In this document: one piece after another, positions 1 through 8,930 of the stretch
Layout: each line of letters begins with the position of its first letter
Position numbering within the stretch: position 1 is the stretch's first letter
Program-made: the position numbers and the translations under genes
The notes under the pieces: generated by a model
What the model saw: the letters and a program-made list of their open reading frames with translations, nothing else
Databases searched by the model: none
Told to the model about the DNA's origin: nothing
NCBI RefSeq assembly: GCF_032401055.1
Contig: NZ_CP135529.1
Location: forward strand, 4,152,501-4,216,500
Source of the DNA: Tardiphaga sp. 709
GTDB lineage: Bacteria > Pseudomonadota > Alphaproteobacteria > Rhizobiales > Xanthobacteraceae
Reading direction: 5' to 3'
DNA length: 64,000 nt

Positions 1-1
1 G

Positions 2-379
2 GCCGGCATCGAGCCGCTGTCGGGCGATGTCATCGGATTCGTGCTGAGCTCGAACGCGCCAGGGAGCAGGCCGATCTACATTACAGGCGACACCGTCTGG
101 TTCGATGGTGTCGCCGAGGTTGCGCGGCGTTTTCCGGCCGGCGTGGTACTGCCCTTCGCCGGCGCGGCGCAAACCCGCGGGCCATTCCACCTCACCATGG
201 ACACCAACGACACGATCGAGACGGCGCGCGCGTTTCCCGATGCGACGATTGTGCCGGTGCACACCGACGGATGGGCGCATTTCAAACAGACCGCCGGCGA
301 CTTGCGCGCATCTTTCGATACGCTCGGCTTCGGCGCCCGTCTGCGTATCCTCGAACCGGGTGTGCGGACCTTGATCTAA
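2..379 (+). CDS. MBL-fold metal-dependent hydrolase, C-terminal fragment
   Basis: The reading frame is open from the first bases of the window and ends at TAA 377-379, so this is the last 125 codons of a gene that begins upstream. Visible motifs are GDTVWFDG and, further on, PVHTDGWAHF. They match the later metal-binding Asp and His strands of UlaG-like metallo-beta-lactamase-fold hydrolases. The first HxHxDH motif would lie outside the window. The substrate cannot be inferred. Family assignment is fairly sure, function unknown. Confidence 0.7.
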   Translation, partial: AGIEPLSGDVIGFVLSSNAPGSRPIYITGDTVWFDGVAEVARRFPAGVVLPFAGAAQTRGPFHLTMDTNDTIETARAFPDATIVPVHTDGWAHFKQTAGDLRASFDTLGFGARLRILEPGVRTLI

Positions 380-452
380 CCCATTGCCAGTCCCTGCTTC
401 GGAACGTTAGCTGTGGCGGCACGTTGCCGAGCGGTGAGATGGCAGGGATCAG

Positions 453-1760
453 ATGTCGGACCAGTCCAGCGAGAAGAAGCCTGATGATCAGGAGGAAGAA
501 GCTGCTGGTCCGAAAGGCTTTCTGAAACGGCTTGGTCCTGGTCTGATCACCGGCGCTTCCGACGACGATCCTTCCGGCATCGGCACCTATAGTCAGGCCG
601 GGGCACAACTTGGTTACGGCATCGGCTGGACCATGCTGCTGACCTTCCCGCTGATGGTCGCGATCCAGGAAATTTCCGGTCGTGTCGGTAGCGTGACCGG
701 TCGTGGTATTTCCGGAAATGTCTGCCGGCACTATCCGGCGTCGCTGCTGCATCTCATCGTGTCGCTGCTGTTCATCGCCAACACGATCAACATCGCGGCC
801 GATCTCGGCGCCATGGCCGATGCCACCAAGCTGCTCGTTGGAGGTCACGGCATCATCTATGTCGTTCTGTTCGGCGCGCTCTCGGTCGGCGCGCAAATCT
901 TCTTTGACTACAAGCGCTATGTTTCGGTGCTGAAATGGCTGACGCTCTGCCTGTTCTCCTATGTCGCCGCGCTTGCGGTAGTGAAGGTCGACTGGAGCGC
1001 GGCTCTCACAGGCATCCTGCTGCCGCAAATCACCTGGAGTGGCTCGTATCTCACCACCATAGTCGCCATTCTCGGGACGACGATTTCGCCATATCTGTTC
1101 TTCTGGCAGGCCTCGCAGGAGGCGGAGGACGAACGTATCGATCCCCACAAGGCTCCGTTGATCGAGAGGCCGATTGGTGCCGCGATGGAGTTTTCGCGCA
1201 TTCGGGCCGACACGATCGTCGGCATGGCATTTTCGAACCTGATCGCGCTGTCGATCATCATCACGGCTGCGGCCACACTCAATGCTTCCGGCAAGACGGA
1301 TATCGAGACCTCGGCGCAGGCGGCTGAAGCCTTGCGTCCGATCGCTGGAGTATTCGCGGAGTGGATATTTGCGCTGGGCATCGTCGGCACCGGTCTGCTG
1401 GCGATCCCGGTGCTTGCGGGCTCCACTGCCTATGCCGTGGGCGAGGGCCAACGTTGGCTGGTCGGTCTTGATCGTAAACCGCGCGAAGCCGTGGCGTTCT
1501 ACTCGGTGCTGGCACTGTCCGCCGTGATCGGGATCGCGCTGAATTTCACCTCGATCAACCCGATCTCGGCGCTGTACTGGAGCGCGGTCATCAACGGTGT
1601 GCTCGCCGTACCGGTGATGGTGCTGCTGATGGTGATGTCGCGCCGCAAGGATGTGATGGGCGATTTTGTGATCAAGGGGCCGCTGCACTGGCTCGGTTGG
1701 CTGTCGACGGCAGCAATGGCCGTCAGTGTGGTGGCGATGGTGGTGGGGATATTTTTGTAG
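453..1760 (+). CDS. NRAMP-family (SLC11-like) metal ion transporter, atypical motifs
   Basis: 435 aa with a charged cytoplasmic N-tail (residues 1-20) and about 11 hydrophobic segments. The first helix carries SDDDPSGIGTYSQ (residues 37-49), at the place where classical NRAMP Mn2+/Fe2+ transporters have DPGN. The helix-6 region reads TTISPYLFFWQAS (near residues 209-221) where classical members have a Met-Pro-His motif. The overall NRAMP relation is clear from GPGLITGASDDDP and the helix spacing, but the canonical metal-binding residues are only partly kept, so the ion may not be Mn2+ or Fe2+. It is monocistronic, followed by a palindromic repeat and a convergent gene. Confidence 0.8.
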   Translation: MSDQSSEKKPDDQEEEAAGPKGFLKRLGPGLITGASDDDPSGIGTYSQAGAQLGYGIGWTMLLTFPLMVAIQEISGRVGSVTGRGISGNVCRHYPASLLHLIVSLLFIANTINIAADLGAMADATKLLVGGHGIIYVVLFGALSVGAQIFFDYKRYVSVLKWLTLCLFSYVAALAVVKVDWSAALTGILLPQITWSGSYLTTIVAILGTTISPYLFFWQASQEAEDERIDPHKAPLIERPIGAAMEFSRIRADTIVGMAFSNLIALSIIITAAATLNASGKTDIETSAQAAEALRPIAGVFAEWIFALGIVGTGLLAIPVLAGSTAYAVGEGQRWLVGLDRKPREAVAFYSVLALSAVIGIALNFTSINPISALYWSAVINGVLAVPVMVLLMVMSRRKDVMGDFVIKGPLHWLGWLSTAAMAVSVVAMVVGIFL

Positions 1761-1777
1761 CGCGCAGAATCCTCAAC

Positions 1778-1872
1778 CGTCATTGCGAGGAGCGAAGCGA
1801 CGCGGCAATCCAGAATGCCACAAGCGAAGGAAGACTGGATTGCTTCGTCGCAAGGGCTCCTCGCAATGACGG
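1778..1872. repeat. Dispersed palindromic repeat, family A (copy 1)
   Basis: Long imperfect inverted repeat with outer arms CGTCATTGCGAGGAGCGAAG and the reverse complement CTCCTCGCAATGACG. The inner arms are GGCAATCCAG and CTGGATTGC. It sits between two convergent genes. A second copy with a nearly identical right half lies at 60316-60399. The pattern resembles intergenic palindromic elements common in Bradyrhizobium/Rhodopseudomonas genomes. The RNA could fold into a long hairpin and may end transcription from both sides. Confidence 0.85.
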
Positions 1873-1887
1873 CGGTCAGAGTAGAGT

Positions 1888-2661
1888 TTAATCCCGCCTG
1901 AACACGATCGACGCGGCCCAGCCGGACATCAGCGCCATCGCGGCGGTGAGCAGCCCGTAGATGAAACCGTGATTGCGCGCGGCATTGGCGACGAACTGCT
2001 CGAAGCCGACCTTGACGATATCGAACGCCGTCTCGGCTTTCGAGATCAGCGCACCGTCGGCGAACAGTTTGATCTCGACATCGTAGGTTCCGATGGGCAC
2101 CTCGGCAGGCAGCGGAATGCTGGTTCGGAACAGTGTCGGTGTCAGGAATGTGACCGCTGAGGTTTCCTCGCGATACAGTCCATGTTCCTTGCGCAGTCGC
2201 ACAAAGGCGCTCCGGAACGGGTCTGTGGCCACGACGTCGGCATAGTCGGTGCCGACGCGCTGGGTCAGCAGGACGTTGTTGATTCCGAGTTGCTGGCGGC
2301 GCTGAATGTCGGCAGGCGCGATGGCGTCCATAGGACGGTTGGAAAACACGGCGAGATAGGAGGGCACCTGCAGGAACTGGCGCGAATCCGTGTTGATCCA
2401 GATGCCGAAGCGACGTTCCTTGCGCCGGGTCGTGAGGTCGGTGCGCGGTCCGTTGACGGTGACGACGAGATTGTAGTTGTTGCGGCCGGGCGGTGTCTTG
2501 TCGTCTTTCTCGACAGCGCCGAACAGCACCAGTTCCTCGCCGGCATAATTCGGCGTTACGGTCACGCGATGGTTCGACACCGAGACGATCAGTTGCTCGG
2601 CGCGGGCCGGGGCGAGCATTCCGATGCCGAGTGCGGCGATGATCGGGAGCGCGCGTATCAT
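1888..2661 (-). CDS. TIGR02186-family membrane-anchored periplasmic protein
   Basis: 257 aa. The ATG at 2661 is followed by a signal peptide (residues 1-20, ending APARA). A soluble region of about 200 aa follows, then one C-terminal membrane helix (LLTAAMALMSGWAAS) and the tail FRRD. This arrangement is typical of the TIGR02186 family, which is conserved next to TauE/SafE permeases and has no established function. The ATG overlaps the natural TGA of the upstream permease frame (ATGA at 2658-2661), which suggests translational coupling. Because of a frameshift upstream, the whole stretch 3588-1888 is also open as one 566-codon frame. The separate start given here is inferred from the signal peptide and the overlap. 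Confidence 0.75.
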   Translation of the reverse strand: MIRALPIIAALGIGMLAPARAEQLIVSVSNHRVTVTPNYAGEELVLFGAVEKDDKTPPGRNNYNLVVTVNGPRTDLTTRRKERRFGIWINTDSRQFLQVPSYLAVFSNRPMDAIAPADIQRRQQLGINNVLLTQRVGTDYADVVATDPFRSAFVRLRKEHGLYREETSAVTFLTPTLFRTSIPLPAEVPIGTYDVEIKLFADGALISKAETAFDIVKVGFEQFVANAARNHGFIYGLLTAAMALMSGWAASIVFRRD

Positions 2662-3588
2662 GGAGCGACGCCTCCGGTCTCGCGGATCGTGAACAGATCC
2701 GCGGGGCGAATGACCAGTTCCACGGCGAAGCGGACGCCGACCGCCAGGATCAGAAGGCCCAGCAGCAGGCGCAAATGCTCGCCGCGAGATCTTCTGCCCG
2801 GCGCGGGCGCCGAATTGTGCGCCGGTGACGCCGCCGACCATCAGGATGAGGGCCAGCACCGCATCGACCAGATGATTGGTGACGGCGTGCAGCAATGTCG
2901 CGATCACCATGGTGACCAGCGTCAGCACCATGGATGTGCCGATAACCGTCGAAGTCGGAATGCGCAGCCAGTAGATCAGGATCGGGATCAGGATAAAGCT
3001 GCCGCCGATGCCCATCACGGCGCCGATGAAGCCGATCAGGAGGCCGACGGCGATCACCGGGATTACCGAGAGATAGATCTTGGAGCGCTTGAACCGCATC
3101 TTCAGCGGCAGGCCGTGAACCCAACTGTGGCTGCCGGACCGGCGCAAGTTCACGGGATCACCGCGCCGGATGCGCAGCAGCGCGCGCAAGCCCTCCCAGA
3201 ACATCAAGCTGCCGACGGCGGTGAGCAGGATCACATAGGACAGCGAGATGGTGAGGTCGAGCTGGCCGAGATTGCGCAGCTGCGTGAATGCCCACACGCC
3301 GAGCGCCGTGCCCACCACGCCGCCGGTTAGAAGGACGCTCGCAAGCGCGGGATCGATGGCGCGGCGTCGCCAGTAGGACAGAGCGCCGGAGAAAGACGAG
3401 GCTGCAATGTGGCTTGCCACTGACGCGACCGACACCGCGGGGGCGATGCCGACGAAAATCAGCAGCGGTGTCATCAGGAAGCCGCCGCCGATCCCGAACA
3501 TGCCGGAGACGAAGCCGACTGCAGCGCCCATCGCCAGGATGAGCAACACATTGATCGGAATGTCAGCGATCGGGAGATACAGTTGCAC
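2658..3588 (-). pseudogene. Sulfite exporter TauE/SafE-type permease, frameshifted near its 3' end
   Basis: Membrane permease of about 310 aa with two TauE/SafE half-repeats. They are marked by GMFGIGGGFLMTPLLIFVGI near residue 30 and GAVMGIGGSFILIPILIYWL near residue 190. After the motif GARAGQKI the annotated frame turns into an Arg/Pro-rich stretch. Reading +1 from about 2783-2791 gives instead GEHLRLLLGLLILAVGVRF and a TGA at 2658-2660, the expected last helix. Removing one base (for example one T in AAGATCTCGCGG) restores this frame. The shift abolishes the natural stop and fuses the permease to the TIGR02186 gene. TauE/SafE proteins export sulfur-containing anions in characterised cases; the substrate here is unknown. 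A sequencing error is a real possibility. Confidence 0.7.
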
Positions 3589-3803
3589 GCGCGTTCGCTT
3601 CGGAATTCTGGCCCTGAGTTGGGCCGAAACCGCTCATGGCGTGGTTCTGGAGGCGGCGCGGATTGCGAGCCGCTTCCTCGTCTTAGACGATATCGTCCGT
3701 TGATGGGATTAAAGAATTCGGTAAAGGCGCGGTTTTCCGCCTCTACCGATGATGCACCTTTCAAGGTGGTAAATTTTGTTGGGCCAGGCGCAGGCCGGCG
3801 GCG

Positions 3804-4619
3804 TCACGACTTCCTGGCCGGATCGGTGACGAGGTTCATGGCGGCAGCCTCGCTGGTGCCGAGCCAGCGGATTTTCTCGGTGGCTGACATGGCTTCCACG
3901 ACCGACGAGGCCACGCCCATCTTGGTCATGTAGCTCAGCACATAGCCCATGGTGCGCTGCGCGGACGCGACAGGATCTGCCCCTGGCTTGGGCGACACAA
4001 AGCGGTGAACACCCAGCTTTGAGCCCTCGACGCCGATGCGGGCCTTGCCGCCGGCATAGGTCATCACGCAGGCGCTGGCGCAATAGGACGGTTTGATCCG
4101 GCCCGCCGAATCTACCGTGCCCACGGCGGTGGTCAGCCCGCGCGCGCGGATGATCTCGCCCATGATGATGGCCTGGCCGACATTTCCGCCGGGAGACGAC
4201 AGCAGCACGGTATCGCCGGGCGTGAGTTTGGCTTCATCGAGCTTTTCGCGAAACCAGCTCGCAGTGGCCGGGCCGATCTCGCCCGTGATCGCCAGCGCCG
4301 GGCGGCCACGGCCTGAATTGTCCGGATCGAGACTTCCGACCTCCGAAGACGACATGCTCGGCGAGACATAGAGGTCTTTCCAATAGGCCCAGGCTTCGGG
4401 TTTGGAGAGCTCCTGATAGGCCTGCGCACCGATACCGCCGAATATCACGACCGCGAATGCGACCGAGGGCCAGTTGAACCATTTGCTGCGCGGTGCCTCG
4501 CGCGGCGGGGGCTGCGATGGGGCAGGCGGCTCGGCGGGACGTGCGGCCCAGGGGTTGACCGTAGGGATCCCTGATGGGCGTTCCGCGTCCCCCGATGTGT
4601 CGTCATTTCGAAAAGACAA
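3804..4619 (-). CDS. Membrane-anchored ClpP/SppA-like serine protease homolog (probable envelope protein)
   Basis: 271 aa: a Pro-rich cytoplasmic N-tail (1-45), one membrane helix (VAFAVVIFGGIGAQAYQ, about 50-66), then an outside domain. That domain has ClpP-fold hallmarks: LLSSPGGNVGQA (oxyanion region, about 141-152), SYCASACVMTYAG with candidate nucleophile Ser182, and GVHRF with candidate His205. The Ser-His spacing of 23 is close to that of ClpP, and an Asp later in the domain could complete a triad. The topology puts the domain in the periplasm, unlike cytosolic ClpP. It is followed in the same direction by 115 bases and then by the end of the PodJ-like gene, so it may be read separately. 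Catalytic activity is inferred only. Confidence 0.7.
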   Translation of the reverse strand: MSFRNDDTSGDAERPSGIPTVNPWAARPAEPPAPSQPPPREAPRSKWFNWPSVAFAVVIFGGIGAQAYQELSKPEAWAYWKDLYVSPSMSSSEVGSLDPDNSGRGRPALAITGEIGPATASWFREKLDEAKLTPGDTVLLSSPGGNVGQAIIMGEIIRARGLTTAVGTVDSAGRIKPSYCASACVMTYAGGKARIGVEGSKLGVHRFVSPKPGADPVASAQRTMGYVLSYMTKMGVASSVVEAMSATEKIRWLGTSEAAAMNLVTDPARKS

Positions 4620-4734
4620 ACCAGTTTCCTCGTTGTTCAGTCCGGCTCGGCGCGCACGTCACTGCGGCAAGTCTGCTGAAGGTTTGTTGAGGAAATAAGA
4701 CCACCGGTTCGATCCGGCGGTCCAGAAATCTGGC

Positions 4735-7700
4735 CTAGCGCGCGGCCCGTTTGCCCATCGATGCTTTCGCCCCGGCCTGTGCCGGCGTGGCATCCCAACC
4801 GCCCGCGGGCGTCGCCACGTTAATGGCGTCATCGGGCTGGCCTTCCGGCGCGAAAGTCTGGACCGCCAGCCTGGCCGCGGCCAGCGACTGCGGATCGAGG
4901 CGCTTGGCGATGTCGTCGCGCTTGCGGCCGGCATCGACGTCGCCCTGGGCGGCGGCGAGGCTGAACCACTTGAAGCTCTCGGCGAGGTTCTGTTCGACGC
5001 CGATGCCGCGGGCATAGAGAATGCCGAGATTGAACTGGCTGTCGGCCACGCCGCGATCGGCAGCCTTGCGGAACCAGTACGACGCGCTCTTGTAGTTGGC
5101 GCCCTTGGTGCCGCCATCGGCATCGAGCACGGCGAGATTGTGCATCGCCTTGGCGTTACCACGGTCGGCGGCGAGCACGTAGTAGCGGCGGGCGACGTCG
5201 AGATCCTTCTTCGCGCCAAGGCCCTTCTCGAACAGCGCGCCCAGGCGGAACATGGCCGGCACGACATTGGCCTGCGCCGCGCGGTCATACCACTTGGCGG
5301 CTTCGTCGTAGTTCTGCGCCACGCCCTTGCCTTCGGCATAGCGGACGCCGATTTCGAACGCGGCAGAGGCGTCGCCCTTGAGCGCAGCGTTGCGCAACGC
5401 GGTGCTGCCGATCGTCTCGGGCAGGCGCTCGCCGGCGGGGATCGAGGCCGTGGTGATCTTCTGACCGCTCGACGGCAGTACCGGCCCGGTAGCACTGGCC
5501 TGCGGCGCGGCAATGCTGCCGGTTACATCGGGTGACACATATGGCACGGGCGCGGCCTGCGGCACCGGCTGCGGCGCAGGCTCGACAGCGGCGGGCGGCG
5601 GTGCGATCAGCGACTGCTTGCCGATCGGGGTCGGCGATGTCATCGACGGCGTTGCCTGCGCGGGTGCGGCAGGCTTGCTCTGGATTTCGGCCGGCTCGGG
5701 CGCGTTCAGCTGCAGCGGCGGTGACGAGTGAATATTCTCGGCCACCGGCGCGGGCGAGCCGCTGTCCAGCAGCGTCATCGCCATCTTGAACGAGCCGAGC
5801 ACGATCACGACCACGCTGGCGCCGACCAGCAGCGAGCGGATCTTCGAGCCGATCGTGGAGGATGACTTTTCGCTATCGGCGAGCTGCGGCCCGGATCTGG
5901 TGGCCTTCGATTTGTCGGTCCTGGATTTGTCAGACCTGGACTTGTCGTTGCCGGTTGCGGCGGCAGCCTGTGCGGCGCGGCGCGCGGCAGCAATGAAACT
6001 CGACGCGGTGGCCTGTTGGGGCGCATCGACGGCGATTTCGCTGATCGCGTCTTCCGACGCGGCGATGCGTTCGGATGGCGATGCGCCGCGACCCTGCGGA
6101 CGCGTGCCGGGTTCGAGCGGATGATCCGGCGGCAGCGCCGGGTCAACCATCGGGCGCGGCGACGGACGCTCTGCAGCGGATGAAGACTGCGCGACTGGCT
6201 TTGGCGCGGGCGGAGGATCGAGAATGTCGCTGATCGCCTTCGGCATCGGGAAGGCCGATGCCGGCTCGTGCGAGATCGCAGTCGCGGCGAAGTCGCGCGG
6301 CGCCGCATCGAAATGAACCTGCGGCGGACGCACCTCGACCTGCGACGGCGCAGCCTGTGGCTTCACCGGATTGGGCATCTGCGGACGCGGCGGAGCCGGC
6401 ACCGAAACATCTGGTGCGGTCGCCGGGCGCGGGGGCGGAGCGGGTGTTGCAACGGGCGCTGATTGCTTGGCAGGCGCGGCGCTGACCGCGCGCAGATCGC
6501 CCTCGATCCTTGCGAGGCGATCGACCACATGGCCGAGCGTGGAGTGCACCACCTCAAGCGAATCCTGCGTATGACGGTCGGTTTCCGACTGGCTGAAGCG
6601 CATATCGGACAACTCGCGCTTGATCGTATCGACCAGGCCAGGATCGACCGACGGCGCTTTGCTGCGGGGATTGTCCAGCGCGGCGAACATCGACTGCTGG
6701 CGTTCGAGATGGCGCAGGATGTCCTGCAGCCCGTCCTCGACGCGGCCGAGATTGTTGCCGCGCGTATCCGTGATGCTCTCCATCCGCTCGAGCAGATAGG
6801 AGACGCGCTGTTCGAGATGCGCGAAGGCCGACGACGAGTCATTGCCCACCGGCATATGGTCGAGACGCTCGGACAGCGTCCGCAATGCGGTTTCCAGATG
6901 ATCGGAGCTCGCCATGACAGCCGGGCGCTCGCGATTTTCCAGCGCTGCCGTCAGCGTCATGATGCGCGCCTCAAGCGCGGCAAAGGAATCGCTGTTGTCG
7001 GCGCGTGCAAGCTGATCGACCTTCGACGACAGCGTCTGCAGGTCGTCGCTGAGACGGCCGAGCGCTTCGTTGGAGGCGACGTTGGACACGATGGCGCGCA
7101 GCGCGGCGATCGCGCCCTGCAGCTGTTCCATGGTGCCGGGATCGTTGCTCGAGCGCACGATCAAGTCGATCTTGCCGCCGAGATTGCGGATCGCCTCGTC
7201 GAAGCCGGCGAGCTGTTCGGCTGGCGTCAGCGTGGTCAACGTCTTGTGGATGTCGGCCAGTGCGCGTTCGAGATTGGCCAGTACGTCGCCGTCGATGCCG
7301 CTGTGGCGGTTGTCGTCGATGCGGCGGCCGAGTTCACGGATCTCGTTCTCGATCGACTCGATGGCGCGGCGCGGCATCGCTTCGGTGATGACGTTGCGGA
7401 TCTCGGCAAGCTCGCTGCGGAAGGCCGCGATCGACTGCTCGATATTGTTGTCCGGGCGCTGCAGCGCATCGATCTTGGTCGTGATCTGGAACAGCTGCCG
7501 CTCCAGGCCGGACATATCCGGCATGAAGCTCTGCGGCGGCGCGGCAGGTTGTGCGTAAGGCGGCTGTACAAATGACGGTGCAATCGGCGGCGCATTTCGC
7601 GGGGCCATCCGCGGCGTACCGTCGAGTTCGCCCTGGCGGGCGGCAATCTCGGCGATGGCGAAGTCCAGCGAGAACGGATCGATCGGCGGCGAGGCGCTAT

Positions 7701-8142
7701 AGACCTGATTGGCGGCGCGCTCGACCATATCGATGCGTGGCTGCTGCTGTGTCGGCGCGGGGCGATATGTGGGTTCACTGATTTGCGACAAGCGCGCGTC
7801 GAGCCGTGAAATCGCATCATTGAGCTGGCGCGCAACGCCGGGCTCGCTGTTGCGCTGTGCAGGCTTCGAGAACAGTTCGATCTGCCGGGCAATGGCATCG
7901 AGCCGTTCGTGGATTTCGACGACATCGGCAGCGTCGCGCTGCGGCAGGGCCGCACGCGGGGTGAGGGGGCGTTCCTGGTCGCGCGGGCGTGCGTTGGGCG
8001 AGTTATAGCGCGGGGGAGCTTCGCCGATGGTCGAGTTCAGCCAGTCGCCCAGCGACATCCCGGCACGGCGCGCCGCGGCTTCGGCCCGCTCGCGAACCGA
8101 TGGCTCAATCCCGTCAACACTCCACGATACGCGCGAATTCAT
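4735..8142 (-). CDS. PodJ-like polar localization protein with Sel1 repeats
   Basis: 1135 aa. The N-terminus (MNSRVSWSVDGIEPSVRERA, MSLGDWLN) matches the start seen in alphaproteobacterial PodJ/SPOR-like localization factors. Residues about 180-560 are rich in leucine heptads (coiled coil). About 565-760 is Pro/Ala-rich, and one membrane helix lies near 768-788 (SLLVGASVVVIVLGSFKMAM). A second Pro-rich linker is periplasmic, and about 905-1070 holds Sel1-type repeats such as AAFEIGVRYAEGKGVAQNYD and AKAMHNLAVLDADGG. In Caulobacter, PodJ marks the new pole and recruits polarity factors; the same type of role is inferred here. It lacks a recognisable peptidoglycan-binding domain after the Sel1 repeats and is longer than Caulobacter PodJ. 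Confidence 0.8.
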   Translation of the reverse strand: MNSRVSWSVDGIEPSVRERAEAAARRAGMSLGDWLNSTIGEAPPRYNSPNARPRDQERPLTPRAALPQRDAADVVEIHERLDAIARQIELFSKPAQRNSEPGVARQLNDAISRLDARLSQISEPTYRPAPTQQQPRIDMVERAANQVYSASPPIDPFSLDFAIAEIAARQGELDGTPRMAPRNAPPIAPSFVQPPYAQPAAPPQSFMPDMSGLERQLFQITTKIDALQRPDNNIEQSIAAFRSELAEIRNVITEAMPRRAIESIENEIRELGRRIDDNRHSGIDGDVLANLERALADIHKTLTTLTPAEQLAGFDEAIRNLGGKIDLIVRSSNDPGTMEQLQGAIAALRAIVSNVASNEALGRLSDDLQTLSSKVDQLARADNSDSFAALEARIMTLTAALENRERPAVMASSDHLETALRTLSERLDHMPVGNDSSSAFAHLEQRVSYLLERMESITDTRGNNLGRVEDGLQDILRHLERQQSMFAALDNPRSKAPSVDPGLVDTIKRELSDMRFSQSETDRHTQDSLEVVHSTLGHVVDRLARIEGDLRAVSAAPAKQSAPVATPAPPPRPATAPDVSVPAPPRPQMPNPVKPQAAPSQVEVRPPQVHFDAAPRDFAATAISHEPASAFPMPKAISDILDPPPAPKPVAQSSSAAERPSPRPMVDPALPPDHPLEPGTRPQGRGASPSERIAASEDAISEIAVDAPQQATASSFIAAARRAAQAAAATGNDKSRSDKSRTDKSKATRSGPQLADSEKSSSTIGSKIRSLLVGASVVVIVLGSFKMAMTLLDSGSPAPVAENIHSSPPLQLNAPEPAEIQSKPAAPAQATPSMTSPTPIGKQSLIAPPPAAVEPAPQPVPQAAPVPYVSPDVTGSIAAPQASATGPVLPSSGQKITTASIPAGERLPETIGSTALRNAALKGDASAAFEIGVRYAEGKGVAQNYDEAAKWYDRAAQANVVPAMFRLGALFEKGLGAKKDLDVARRYYVLAADRGNAKAMHNLAVLDADGGTKGANYKSASYWFRKAADRGVADSQFNLGILYARGIGVEQNLAESFKWFSLAAAQGDVDAGRKRDDIAKRLDPQSLAAARLAVQTFAPEGQPDDAINVATPAGGWDATPAQAGAKASMGKRAAR

Positions 8143-8369
8143 GCTTTGGTCCGGTTCCGAGCTTGACGCCCACCAGCGCCTGCAGCGTCCCCCGCGCGTC
8201 CCATTGTGAAGACAATCGTAACGTGCGCGGGTCGTCTGCCTCTGATCCGGACTTTTCAGGGTTAGGGTAAATAACGGGTTAAGGATCGGGCCGAGCGGGC
8301 CTTAAAAGTTAACTCGCTGATACACTTGCGCCGATTTGCAGGTAGGATCGGATGTCTCTGGCTTTGGCG

Positions 8370-8921
8370 TCAGCGCGTAAACAGCGCACTCAAATCGTCG
8401 ACATCCAGTTCGGTGATGGCGCTGTGGCGCGGGTCCATGACGGCGGACTGGCCGATATAGGCCCAGTAAAGAAATTCGGCACGGGGCAGCGCCCGCTGGC
8501 TTTCCACCCCGGCCTCGATCAGCCATTTCGCCATATAACCAACGCGTCTGGCATCGACCGAGGCGACCATTTTGGCGACGTCTGCGTCAGTCGAGGCCAT
8601 GGCGCGGATGGCACGGTCCAGGCTGCGGTCTTCGTTGAAAGCGAGCTTCATCAGATGGGTCAGGCGTGCGGCGCCCACGATCGACGTATCGATCCCCTCG
8701 ATCACCTGATCGGTCGTCCGCTCCTGCCAACGCTGCAGAAGCTGCAGCCGAAACTCCGATATATCCTTGAAATGCCAATAGAAACTGCCGCGTGAGACGT
8801 TCAGTCCGGTGGCCAGCGCGCCGACCTTCAGCGCGTCGGCGCCCTGCCGCGCGAGGATCCTCAGCCCGTGATCGAGCCAGGCCGAACGGGTCAGGCGGTC
8901 TTTGGTCAGTTGGTCATCCAT
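8370..8921 (-). CDS. TetR-family transcriptional regulator
   Basis: 183 aa from the ATG at 8921; an ATG 12 codons further upstream would place the operator inside the gene, so it is less likely. The N-terminal helix-turn-helix is plain (LKVGALATGLNVSRGSFYWHF, about residues 29-49), and the C-terminal ligand domain is variable. It is transcribed away from an NTF2-like gene and a beta-oxidation block. The 14-bp perfect palindrome just upstream of its start (8931-8944) is the best operator candidate and would allow control of itself and the divergent genes. The ligand may be an acyl-CoA, judging only from the neighbours. Confidence 0.85.
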   Translation of the reverse strand: MDDQLTKDRLTRSAWLDHGLRILARQGADALKVGALATGLNVSRGSFYWHFKDISEFRLQLLQRWQERTTDQVIEGIDTSIVGAARLTHLMKLAFNEDRSLDRAIRAMASTDADVAKMVASVDARRVGYMAKWLIEAGVESQRALPRAEFLYWAYIGQSAVMDPRHSAITELDVDDLSALFTR

Positions 8922-8930
8922 CCCTCGACC

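Noticed and set aside
282-1688. Minus-strand frame of 468 codons over the NRAMP gene
   Set aside because: It mirrors the codon bias of the real gene, is rich in His/Arg/Gln without domains, and overlaps a clear transporter.
6463-7575. Plus-strand frame of 370 codons inside the PodJ-like gene
   Set aside because: Shadow of a repetitive coiled-coil gene; no family resemblance.
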